Shown here piece after piece: positions 33,844 through 45,617 of a stretch of 64,000 nt of DNA. The notes under the pieces are model-generated. The model saw only the letters and a program-made list of their open reading frames with translations. It ran no database searches and was not told the DNA's origin. The stretch is from Polytrichum commune (taxonomy: Eukaryota; Streptophyta; Polytrichopsida; Polytrichales; Polytrichaceae). The stretch's first letter is position 1, and each line of letters begins with the position of its first letter. A program made the position numbers and the translations under genes. Location of the stretch: positions 56,134,758-56,198,757 of the forward strand of contig OX485805.1 in the NCBI GenBank assembly GCA_950295325.1. The letters run 5' to 3'.

Positions 33844-36280
33844 GTAGCAATACAAGGTGAGGTCGACCCATACATTGTGGAGTGCATTAAACATCACCTT
33901 GTTAAACAAAACATGACAAACCGCACATTCATTTAGTAACACTCCAAAAGCGACTCTTGCCCATACTCTATCAATTCTCCTCTATGATCAGGTAACCATA
34001 GAAATTCTCTTTCACTCTCATTTTATCACTATAAAAACGATTTAAATAATTTAACCGAAACATAACAGTGTTATGTGGGACTAAAAATACCCCACAAAAT
34101 ATTTTTGGATATTTCTCATATTTAGATTGAATGTTATGAAGTTTCAAACATACATGCTATTTTTTTCTTCTCAAAATGGTCATTCAAAGTTGTGGTTGAC
34201 AAAGTGGACCACTGAAATCAACACAACCCATAAATTGACACTCTAAATTCTTGTATCAAGTGGTGCCAAACAAGGATGGTGGAAGCCCATGTAGTGATAA
34301 ATGCAAACATTCATAGTTTAGTAAGATGCTTCAAATATCATCAAATAAAGTAGTCCACCCATAACAAATGGCACATAATTTAAGTACTCGCACTAAAAAG
34401 AAAATAGTATATGGTGCTACATAACAAAGTGATGAAAACCACTTTAATTAACATGGGACATAGCTCTAATTATATGTTTAGGACATGGATGCATGCCATG
34501 CTTGAATGGACATACTATTGTATCAAACAATTGACTACAACAACATCCAACCTCATACTTGCTAAGACATCGACCTCCTTATGTAACTTGGTTACTAAAA
34601 GAAGGGGGCACTCTTCTTCAAGACTTGGAGCCACATGTATATGAGAATCCCATTAATAACCCATGTATACAAGTTTTCATGACCAAAAACTAGGCTATGC
34701 ATACAAATTACTATTATGTAGAATCTACAAACGATTTGATTCCTTTTACATTCTTTGGATGTATGCTCATAGGTCAATTTGAATTAAGTATGATTCCAAA
34801 AGGGGGGGTGATAAATGTGGCTTTAAGGACTAACATGTTTGCGCTTTTTGGGGGGGCATAATTATGATACATCTAGAAGCAATAAACTCTTAGGGAAAAC
34901 TTACCTCCCCAATATAAAACCTAGGACCCAAATTATCTTTTCAAACTAGGTGAAATAATACACCTCCTACTTGTATAAAATTTACACCAATTCTCATTGA
35001 CTACTATGTTGTATACCCACATGGTACCATATGGGCTATCCCCCCCCCCCCAAAGGGTTGTGAGAAAATTAATTAATTAATTAATTTTTTAAAAAATGTT
35101 TTACATGTGCATGTATGTGCAAGGGGTTTCAATTCCCATCACTTCCACCCCAATGACTGATTTAACCATCATAATAAACTATTTGTGATGGTGTTGGTTG
35201 GAACGTTGTGAGGAACATCAAAAATCAAACGTACCTCACTCTTTATTATTGAGAATCTTTGAAAATTTGTGTATCATGCATTATACGTGTGTCATACATG
35301 CCTTGGAACTATACTTAAATGAAACGCGCATTTTTTTTTAACACTAGTTAAAAGTCAAATTTGACCAAATATGAAAGTGGGAATGAATAAACCCATCATG
35401 CATGGACTCCCATTCTCAAGACAAAATTCACGGGCATATGCAAGCACACCTATGAAGATAAAGCATGCATAGTTTTGTCACACATCTTGATTGAACGCTT
35501 ATTGGATATTGTGTGGTAGCAAGAACAAACACCAGAAAACCATGTATTTTAAAAGAAATTGAATTGAGTGCTCAATTATGTTAGTTTTTCTTGGCTCAAT
35601 AATCATCCTTGAAGAAAACAAAAGTTTGGTTTGATATTGAATAAGATATGCATATGAGCTCCATGAATCAAGAAGGAGGTTATACACAACCTTGATCCAA
35701 ATATGCTAATGGTCTCATCCAAACTTATCACATCTATGATGTCCTAGGAGAAGTGGTTAAATGGAGAGAATTAAAATGCCCAAGTTAGGCCCGCATACCT
35801 TCTAGTGGTGTGCATCAGCCAACATGACAAACTACTGGTATGTTTGTGTTTTGTGAGGTCAAATACCTACCTTTCATATTTTCAATGTTGGTTATGAAAA
35901 GCATGCAAGTCAACACTCCACAACTATAGTAGGTAACTTACATTTATATCGGTGGTGGCAATTCAAGAAGGATAGTGGGGGAGCTCATGTGTCCTTTGAT
36001 AAAGATGACTCTTGTCATTTTCAAAGTAACCTTAACCCTACAAAGGACTTTCTTATTTAAATTTAGCCAGATACCCAATTTTCCTAGGACATTGAGCACA
36101 CACTAACATGATAATTAAGGTAATTAAGTATGGTTTTCTTCATTTATTGCGACAAAAACAAACATGATGGAGAGGTCAAAGTGTTGCAGTGCTACTATGT
36201 CCACGACAACACCAAAGTATACATTGAAAAGATTGTGAAACAAAGTATTGCACATCAAAGCATGCCACCGACATAGGAGG
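33844..36280. other. AT-rich intergenic DNA
   Basis: No gene is recognised. It contains a C12 tract at about 35040-35051 followed by AATTAATTAATTAATT, G-runs at about 34802 and 34850, and a further copy of the ATATGAGCTCC-containing dispersed repeat at about 35632-35664. Confidence 0.4.
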
Positions 36281-38970
36281 AGAACACCAACTTACCCCAC
36301 AACCACCGTGGAGACGCAAAACTTAGGAAGCATGAAATCCCACCCAAGCAAAAAATAAATAAAATACAAGTATAACACAAGTAGATCATGGATTTAAATG
36401 AAACTCGAGAACAAGAACCACAAGTTGACAAATGCTACACTTAAGGAACTAGATAGCAGTGAACAATGAAGCAAATGAGATCATGTTACCATATTCCATT
36501 GTTCACGAGCAATATCTACATATTAGTGGTATTAACGTTGGTGAGCTTCCTAAGCTACCTAACCATACCACCTCAACTCCCTTGGCCGCAAGTCTATAAC
36601 ACCACCGAACATATTCACCACAAAACACATTGATTGCAACAAATCAAAGGCAACACCAACAACACCACTCTACTTAGAGCTCTAATCCAAATGGGATTTG
36701 CCCCAACACATAGTGTCACAAACTCCAAACTACCATCATATCCAATCAAAAGTACACATTCTCCTACAACCCAATTCTCTCATATGTTCATCCCGGCCCA
36801 CACTATGCCCACTACAAAGCTCACCATAATGGTCCATCTCTAGGGCGCCCAACAAGCAACTCACCACCCAATCACAAAAGCATTTGAAATTGCTACCAAC
36901 CTACCAACTCACTCCAAGCTTCTCCCTACTTTTCAAAAAATCATACAAAGTTCCACAAAATATCCAATCTACCATTCCAAAATTCTTGTTACCACTCCTT
37001 TTTATCACCTGGGCCAAGATAAAGCAACAACCCGGTCCTCTCACCCCCAACGCAAAGAAGAACATCCAACACTCTTTACATACCCAATAACACATCCGAT
37101 AAACATCATCAAGCCCTCGAAAGTCACAACGAGTCATGCCACAAACATGTCCCATGAGGATTTCGCCATAGTGTTCTCCAACATACTCCTCCACAAAGCT
37201 TCACCACTCCCCACAAAGAAACTCCACGCATTGACAACTCAACTCCTCTTTGACCACACAACTACTCCTCCCAATGCAAGTCCTTTATATCCCACTAAGA
37301 ATGCACCTCCAAGTGAAGTTGTACCGAAGTCCCCCCACCTCCAACACACATGTGGAATGTACACCATACTCCGCACACACAATGTTGCACTCAAGACACC
37401 TCATTAGGCCTTAACAAACCACACCAAACCATGTCAAAGTCGGACCTCATCAAAATACCTCATCCAAACAAGCTCTCTACTTACCAACAATAATGCCAAT
37501 GTCAAACAATCAAATACAACAAGTAGGCCACACTCACATTTAAGTCGGCACAAACAAAAGCCATACACAACTTTGCGATTAGACCCAAGAAATGGATCAA
37601 CCAAGTACCTAGTCAAAAAAACACCAATAGCTTACGTTCATACTCAACCCACCTCTGCAAATCGTCCACACACAATCCCCACAAGCAAGCGTGAGAGTGT
37701 TCCATGCTCCAACCCATACATTAACAACTTGCACGCAACTATAAATTGCAAAGGCATGCCCACATGTGAACAAAAGTCACACCACCACATGCCACAAACC
37801 CATCCACGTCAATACAACCCTCCAAACTCCCCCAACAACTCAGAACACCCAAAAAATAACTACAATGCCCCCTGCCATAATCCAATAAACATGCACACCA
37901 CGCATACAAAAACACAATTACAAATAAAGGCACACACAATGCTTTGTTATTCCACTCACCAACACGACCTCCGATCCTTACCTCAAGCCCCGCTCACACC
38001 CAAAAAATCTTACCCACAGTTGCAACATGCACTCAAAATACCTGAGGCATTTGCACACACCATAGGAATGGAAACGCACCTCGTACACTGCTAGAAAAAA
38101 CAACAAAGTTTTACCATAGCAAACTGATGCATTGCTCGCCAACCAACCCTCCTCCCAAAATCCAACCCCAACCAAAAACACTAACCTATGGCCTCGATCT
38201 ACACCCAAATTACCCAATACATTTGCACATACAATAGGTCTACATGTTAACTACAAAAATAGCCATAGAGACAACGAACTCACCCCCACTCCTTCCTATA
38301 CTTGATTGCCAGAGGCCAAAGCTGACAAATCCCACTAGAGTCCATAACCAACCAAGCAATTTCATACCACCACCCCCAAATGACAACATTGCCATCATAA
38401 TATAATGCCCAACTACACACCTCTTATCACACACCAAAAATTTACAAAAATGTTTAGTAACAATAAAGTAGATGGCAAGAGCCAACAAATGTATGAGAGG
38501 AAAACAAATGAAGAAGGCTCCAAGAGAATTTTGGGAGAGCACCAAACATGCCATTGATCCTAGGAGGAACATACAAACGTTCGGAGCACCAATAGGGATT
38601 GGGACACAACAACAACACATGGATCTCTGAAGGAACGATACAATCACACCATCACAAACACTTAGTATATAGGCATCACACCCCCCTCCTTTATGCAAAG
38701 CTATAAATGCAATTTGAAGGTGCCTCTCCCAAGCGAGGTGGAAGCTCGATGCAACTATCACAATCCCACAACCACACTACCTCCAAACTTGTAAATTCTT
38801 ATGAAACTGTCAATCTTGTAAATTCTTATGAAATTGTCAATTTTGCATAGCCGATACCACCCACCCTACCATACAAAATTTTGAGGAAAGACACACATCC
38901 ACTACTCACAACGCAAAACAAAAAAGGTTGACTCAACACCTTTTCTACACCACTCACTCAAGGCAAACAA
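36281..38970 (+). repeat. A/C-rich, strand-asymmetric segment, probably retroelement-derived
   Basis: For 2.7 kb the plus strand is made almost wholly of A and C with little G. The same skew marks the recognisable retroelement remnants at 9.4-10.85 kb and, on the other strand, at 43 kb. Long but interrupted plus-strand frames (for example 37573-38094) are rich in His, Thr, Pro, Asn and Lys. I could not recognise reverse transcriptase motifs. It lies just upstream of, and in the same orientation as, an ORF1-like remnant. Minus-strand frames here are shadows of the skew. Confidence 0.45.
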
Positions 38971-38979
38971 CAAGATGAG

Positions 38980-40620
38980 GTGAGCTCACACATGAGACAC
39001 CAACATAAAGAAACCATCCCAAGCATTGAAATTGAATCCCACATGTGGCTCAAATTTCCCATCCACGAGGAGATTGCTCGCCACAATGAACAACCCATCT
39101 TGAAAGAGAAATGTTCAAACACCGATTACCTCAACATGGGTATTGCTATGAAGAAAATCAACAGATTCCGCACCTTAAGGCATGCAATCCCACAATTTCC
39201 TCAACGACTCTTGCCCAATGAACGACCAAATGTAGTTTCGGGTCATCATCTCCACTTCACCCAACTCCCAAGCCAAAAGAAGGTGAGTAGAAGTAAAATG
39301 GCTTCTCCAACGGTTTTCACATTGCCATTTGATTCGAAAATGTATACAAGAGCATTTAGAGATGTGAGGCAAAAGGTGTTTGTATCGAGAAACTTAAACA
39401 AATGGGCATTGAAATTGGCTTAGAGCATTCTAACCCTATTGATGTAGGAGTCAACATGATGATCAAAACGTGGGCGGGCTTCATCAAAATCCACCTACGT
39501 TTACCACACATGGATGGAATTGCATTATTCAAGGGCGAACGTGCATTTGTTACAGAGATGGAGAACGGTGCCAAAGAGATTGGCAAGGTCGAAAAAAGTT
39601 CGAATTCATTACCAAAGCAAAGAACCTCCGTCTCAAAGGAGACACCCTCCATGACAATTATGCTCGCACCATGCTTCTATGAAGGTTGACAACTCAATTT
39701 TTTATCTTTGACAAAACAAAGTTCATGAAGGATGCAATTATTGCACTTGCAACCGAGAAGCACGAGATGCCCATTTAACATGTGGGATTACCTACATTCA
39801 AGAGAAGATCAAAATAAGCATAATGAGGGACAAACATGCAAGAATCTCGCCAGAGCTCCACATTAACACTACACTAGTGGCTCACAATATTTCCCCAAAA
39901 GAATCTCAAACCACAATTGTGAAAACAATCAATACATTTTCTGGGGAAGACAATATTTTTGTAGTGAGCTTCAGACATAACACATGCCATGTGGGTGAGA
40001 AACGATCCGGTTGGCACCATGTCCAATGTTTGAGTGCAACGGTGTATATGGAATGATTAAATTGCTCCGTCATCATGCTATGAAGAAGGGTTGAGTTCAT
40101 TCCACATAAAGGAGCATCAACAAAGTCGAACTCAACCACACCATGCTATGGGTAGCACCCACACGAGAAGCAAGTACCGACGAAATCCAACCCATGCACA
40201 ATGCAACCTCCAACGCATTTACCACAAAGAAAACTCTACTCAAATCTATGAAGGATTGGGAGGAGAAGTTTGATGGCAAGTTGGCCACACTAACATCATC
40301 CACCAACCTAAGTCAAATTGACATGTGGCAATGGCAACTGAGATTCTCAAGCATGAAATAACTAACATACACACACTCATGGGATCCATGGCCATGGAAT
40401 TTCAACCCTCCAACCAATGGATGCAAAACATAGTCAACAATCTTGCAACCTCTTTTCTACAACTCTACCAACAGTTCCCACAATGTGTTTGCATCCCCAA
40501 CAAACCAAACAACTCATGTACACAACTCTAAGCACCCCCCGGATTTCCAAAAGCACCACGCACCTACCACAACGCGCAACAAGGCTACAACAACAATCAT
40601 GGATAGTCTCTGTCTAGCCA
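38980..40620 (+). mobile_element. Retroelement ORF1-like remnant
   Basis: Broken plus-strand frames can be followed across frameshifts at 38980-39423, 39402-39689, 39823-40056, then about 40057-40361 and 40325-40531. Segments such as IDVGVNMMIKTWAGFIKIHL, HMDGIALFKGERAFVTEMEN, NISPKESQTTIVKTIN and RSGWHHVQCLSATVYMEW belong to a non-LTR element ORF1-type protein that I associate, from memory, with the same element family as the ORF2 remnants in this window. The tail (MGSMAMEFQPSNQWMQNIVNN) looks like a coiled region. At least three frame changes show it is dead. The link to ORF2 is inferred. Confidence 0.5.
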
Positions 40621-43059
40621 ACCATCAATGGCTCTCTATCTTACCACTTTGTATTACGTAATTGCTTTTCAATAAAGAATTCAAACCGATTATTTGGATT
40701 TTTGCAATTCTCCCACAATGCATTATGTTAACCAAAAAACTCTCAAAATACTCCCTTTCTCACCCCACACAAACTCCCCTAGCCACCCCCAACATAGAAT
40801 TAAATCACATATCCCCATCAAAACCAACAAACATGCAATCATTATCCTTGTACTAATTCACTTCTTCTCCAACAAACAACACATTTGCCAAAGACACAAA
40901 CTCCCAATATGAAATCACATCCACAACCCCCCCCCCCCCTCCACAAATAACAAATGCCACAAAATTCAAGAATACACTTTACCAAAACAAACATATGGTA
41001 CATCTAAAAATTTAATTGACGTTCTTTTTTATTTTCTTTCTATGATGATTATAGATTTTAAATCAAAGGCATAGCCTATTAGGCCATGTGGATTGGTTTC
41101 ATGACCCTGGAATATGTCAATTACATATGCCATCAAACAAATTAAAAATATTCCTTTTCATACATTTAGGCCAACACTTGGAAATTTCAATGGAGTTATA
41201 CTCCCTACACTATTCATAGGAAACGTTGTTCATCATGGTATTATTCATTGAATATACTAATCATAGCAACATTGTCTTTGAAAATACTTACATTATTCAT
41301 AATATTCTTACTATTCATACCAACATTAATTTCTTCATATTTTCTAAGTTTCTTCCCATGAAGGTAAGATAGTAGAGGCCCATGTTGTATGCTAAACATA
41401 GAATGAAACGCAACCATACAGTTGAATACTGCTATGTTTTTCCTCCTTGGAGCTCATATGAATATCAAACTCAAATGGTTGGCTTAAATCCAAGGCCCAT
41501 GCCATGAGATTAAGTTGCCTAAGGGTAGAATAATACTCAGATGGGCGACCTTCCTAGCACTTGATTTCCGGTGCACTAGATGTACTGGATATTTTTTACC
41601 AACCATGTGGAAACCTAAGGAGTTGCTCTTGGGGAAAGTAGGTATTGGTTGGCTTGTCCACACCCCATCCAAGGTTTTCACCCTCAAAATAGACAATAGT
41701 CATCACCGGGGGCCTTTAATTCTTGGGATGTTTGTTTATGGATAACGTATAGACTTAGACCAATCCGAAAATGAAGCAACAACATAATTCACGCCAATGG
41801 CAACATTGAAGTTGTTTATTTTTGTTTTTAACACACTCGTTACAAAAATGAATATTCTCAAGTTTCTCCTTGAATGTTTGTATTGCCCACCCCTAATTAC
41901 ATTAAGTATTAAACCCATGATAATTATTGTAATGATGGTGTAATAAATTAAGTAAAACAAAAAAAAGGTGATTTGGCAATGGAGATAATGTGCCCTCCCC
42001 CCCCCCCCAAATCAAACCCTTTTGCATACCTATTGCACGTTCATGACTTTGAAACCCACTTCCTTAATGCTTTGCTTCCACATTTGTGGGGCTTAGAAAC
42101 CTAAGTTGCTTCTTAGTTATGGCATTCAACCATGATGGCTTTCGAGCTTTGTGTATGTCATGCCCATATCCGTTCAAATCTTTGAAGATTCATGGGTGTT
42201 GAGTAAAATGTGTTCTTTCTCAATAAAGTGCTTTGATTTTATATGCGAGTGGATGATAGGCCCACCTTTCAAAGTGAGCCCCGAGCTAGGACATGTTGAC
42301 ATTGAATTCATTTTGGTGTTTGACCCTCAAGACATGTTTACATTACACTAAACATTGTTTTTAGTGTTTGTCTTGCTCGATACTAATTGGGAACCGCCCG
42401 TGTAGTGTCACCAACATTAGATGTATACCTAACAGTCTTCGTCATTCTTTGTAAAATGTTCTTGGGCATTATAGATTTACAACATTGCAAAGATTGTCAC
42501 TTCTTAAGTGGTTTTTTCAACCAAATTTTAATCATCCATGACAAGAGAGAAAGAGAGAAGAAACGCTAATCCTTATGGGATCAACGTGATTGAAATGCCC
42601 GTTCAACTCACACTTGGTATTATGCCCACTGGGCATAATAACAATGGTGCAGGACTAACCCTCTCGGGGTGGGCACTATAGTAACCATGGTAACCAAGGT
42701 GACCATGGAAACTTAGTGATTGGATGATTTTTGTATTGGTGATGTTAATGTGGCTGTGATGTTTATAAGGGTATGTGTTTTGTGTTTCTTCGTGTGGTGG
42801 TCTCCAAATGGGCTACTTAGTGGTTCTTTAAATGTGGGGGTTATTAGCACCGATTTAGTGGTCCAGGTTCAATTCTTGATGGCCTCTTACGAGCATTGTA
42901 TTATGATGTAAGTGACTTGGAGTATGCCATGTGAGTTCACTTGGTGGAACATATGGCCATTAGCCCTTGCCGTGGGTTGTAACAATTCTTTGGCTTTCGT
43001 TGGCATTTATTATTTTCTTTTAATCTTAATTATTTATTTTTTGGTGGGTATTTGGGATT
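40621..43059. other. Repeat-rich DNA between two retroelement remnants
   Basis: The first 330 bp are still A/C-rich on the plus strand, with a C13 tract at about 40927-40939. A C12 tract lies at about 41997-42008. The reversed ATATGAGCTCC repeat is near 41452. Open frames at 41515-41745 and 42151-42569 are not recognised. Confidence 0.4.
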
Positions 43060-43905
43060 GTTATGTAGGTTGTTTGTTTGTTGGTAGTGGTTCGTTGTTT
43101 TCTATTATCCTTTTGTGTGGGATTATGGACATGGCATGTTTTATGGCAATGATGTTGATTTCCTCAAATGTGCGTTTGATGCTTATTTTGGGGATTTTAG
43201 ATATTATTTCAATATTTTTCATAGAAGGGGTGTGTGTGGTTGCCCTAGCACCAGCCGTGATGACTATTAGTGGGTCTACCTTCCATCCTTTCTTGATAAT
43301 ATTGGTTATTAGTGGTTTATATTTTTTGATTTTATGATTATAATATCATATGGTATTCTATCGTTACAATATGTGAATTTGATGAATTATATTGCTAGGT
43401 TGTCATTTGGTTCTGTTGGTGGTGGGGATTGGTATGGTAGTCCTTTCACACATAAGATGTTTGGTTTGAATCTGGCATTGCAATGACATCTTTGTTGACC
43501 ACATGTGCAAGGTAGTAGCCATGGGGGGACTGTGTTTTCTGGTGGTTTATTATTGAATGTGCTTGCATTCATGAGAATATAACATCTTGACTTTTTTAAT
43601 GCCACTACAAGTTTTCTTAATTCCCATACTGCCTTATTATGCCTTTTGGTTCGGAGGGCATGTATGTGGTGTTGTTTGCACTTTAAAAGTACATGTAGCC
43701 ATGTGTCGGGGTCTGGAGAGTTACATATGAGGCATGTGATTGACACGAAGGCTTCCCTACCGAAGAACAATTGTTTCCTAGCGTTCCCCATATATTGGCC
43801 ATGTCTTAGTTTTAGAAGGCATGCTTTTTGAGAGTCCGTTATGTTTTTGTTTGTCCATAATTTATTTGATAATTCATTATCTATTTTCTCCCACCCATGA
43901 CAATA
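43060..43905 (-). mobile_element. Non-LTR retroelement ORF2 C-terminal remnant, copy B
   Basis: Read on the minus strand from 43905, one nearly continuous frame gives SNKLWTNKNITDSQKACLLK, RHGQYMGNARKQLFFG, a zinc knuckle C-x2-C-x9-H-x4-C (CLIC...TWLHVLLKC), RTKRHNKAVWEL, ENTVPPWLLPCTCG, ARFKPNILCVKGLP, then a TAA and FIKFTYCNDRIPYD. After a frame change it continues DPLIVITAGARATTHT. CCHC followed by RHN and a KPD...EF-type nuclease core is the layout of the restriction-like endonuclease end of R2-type elements. Here the expected Asp and Glu are Asn and Lys, so the nuclease would be inactive. The sense strand is A/C-rich, as in copy A. Confidence 0.65.
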
Positions 43906-44362
43906 TTATATTCATAACAATGCAGAGATGCATAATACACCAAACTTTGTTTCAATAATTGGGCAAGGACTTCACTCGGATTTCAAATTTCAATCATCCA
44001 TGACCGTACTTATAGACTTATCATAAGAAGTGTCATTAGAAAAGTTGCCACAATGACATACAATATCGTATCACACTAAATATAATAATATTTAGTGTAA
44101 TGACCAATGTCCATGACCACCATTTTTTAGCTTTCTTATTGGTAGAAGAATAAGGAGAGATTTGACTTCACTTTGCACAAGTCCACCAAAAGTAAAAAGT
44201 GAGTGTGTCAAAGAATGGATGAGAAGTGACATGGAATCATGCATGACCATGATTGGATAATGTTTGGTGGTCACATAAACTTTACAGCAAGAAAATCCAA
44301 ATAGGTCATCTCAACAAAAATGAAGGTGAGTATGTTGAAATTAATCTGAATACATGTCTATA

Positions 44363-44364
<2 letters not shown>

Positions 44365-44404
<40 letters not shown>
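44365..44404. repeat. (CA)20 microsatellite
   Basis: An uninterrupted run of 20 CA units followed by TATATATA. Confidence 0.95.
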
Positions 44405-44411
<7 letters not shown>

Positions 44412-44830
44412 GAATTTAGTTTTCAAGTCGGCCACATGATGTTTGACCCACTTGTATGTATGTTTAGGAACCAACAAGCCCTAAAGCCAATCAACCAATT
44501 GAGTCTCTTCAACCAGTTGAACTATGTACTATGCGTTTGTCCATTTTTCTTTGAATCTTGGTTAATCTAACAAGAAAACGGTAGAACCGTGAGGCTCTGT
44601 CCTTTACTACGAAAGACTATAATTATAGTTGTCCACTTTGCTCATGCCAATCCATGGCTATTTACTATACCAAACCTTTCTTGGATTTTGTGCACCTTCT
44701 TCTCAAATGCAGGTCAAGGATTTTGATATCGCCCAAAATTTTTAGAATAAATAATCAAGAACTGCCGAAATAACTATAGTTAAGTATATTTCTTTCAATG
44801 CATTTTAGGGAGCAATTATAGTTCTATATG

Positions 44831-44860
44831 TACATATACATACATACATACATACATATA
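44831..44860. repeat. (TACA)n microsatellite
   Basis: TACATATACATACATACATACATACATATA is a short tetranucleotide array. Confidence 0.85.
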
Positions 44861-45385
44861 ATTATAGTTAACATCCACATTAAATAAAGTGGACCAAAAA
44901 TAACAAGAACAAATAACGTCCGAGTATGAACGCAAAGTGGTTAGGAAATTTGCTCTTGAAACGAAGAAGTTGATGCATAGCCTCTGTCCTACAGACAGAG
45001 CCAATAAACGGGGGTTGATGATGAAGTTCAGGCCACACCAAACTAAATATCTAGTCTACCACCACCGTTTATGTTCATCACATTCATCCGACCCATTATC
45101 CGTTTCGCGCATGTAGTTGACCTCCACTATACTATAAAAATACAACGTTCTATCTTACATCATTTGGATTACTTCTTAAACTTGTTTTGACTAGGAAAAA
45201 GAAAAATAGCAATTGGTAGCTATGATTAACCACTACATTGTTTGTGGTAGGTAGTATAACCATCCTAGGAATATTACTTATCGTACATCGAAGCTAATGT
45301 ATAGGTTATGCTAATTATCAAAATGTTTCCCTTTAGTATCACAACAATGATTAAGGTGAAATTGCATAAAAAATAACTATGATTT

Positions 45386-45617
45386 AGTTATTTATTTTAA
45401 AATCAATGAAACTTGTAAGTACAAAACATTATTAAACAAAGTGTGTTTGTTCATGTGGGTCCGAGAATATAACCATGGGATGCTGTGACTAGTGCAAATC
45501 CAAGCTACACTAGTTGTGGCATCCTCATGGTTATATTCTTGGGACCCACATGAACAAACGCACATTACTTACTAATTTAAATAACTCTATTGATTTTGAA
45601 TATAAATACATCCATAT
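45386..45617. repeat. Foldback (inverted-repeat) element
   Basis: Two arms of about 60-100 bp face each other. Left blocks TGTTTGTTCATGTGGGTCC and AGAATATAACCATG-GGATG match the reversed right blocks, with weaker matching outward to TTTTAAAATCAATG on the left. The tip loop lies at about 45496-45505. It could fold as a long hairpin, as MITEs do. No target duplication could be fixed. Confidence 0.7.

Larger units (their letters stand above)
43906..45385. other. Intergenic DNA with microsatellites
   Basis: No gene is seen. It contains a 24-bp palindrome CACTAAATATAATAATATTTAGTG-like hairpin at about 44075-44098 and the two microsatellites listed separately. Confidence 0.4.

Noticed and set aside
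36901-37194. 97-codon minus-strand frame
   Set aside because: Also a composition shadow in the A/C-rich block, with no homology signal.
38240-38761. 173-codon minus-strand frame with Cys and hydrophobic residues
   Set aside because: Shadow of the A/C-skewed plus strand; no motif.
42912-43337. 141-codon plus-strand frame that looks like a multi-pass membrane protein
   Set aside because: It is antisense to the retroelement ORF2 remnant. The Lys/Asn/Thr-rich A/C-biased sense strand yields a hydrophobic-looking shadow.
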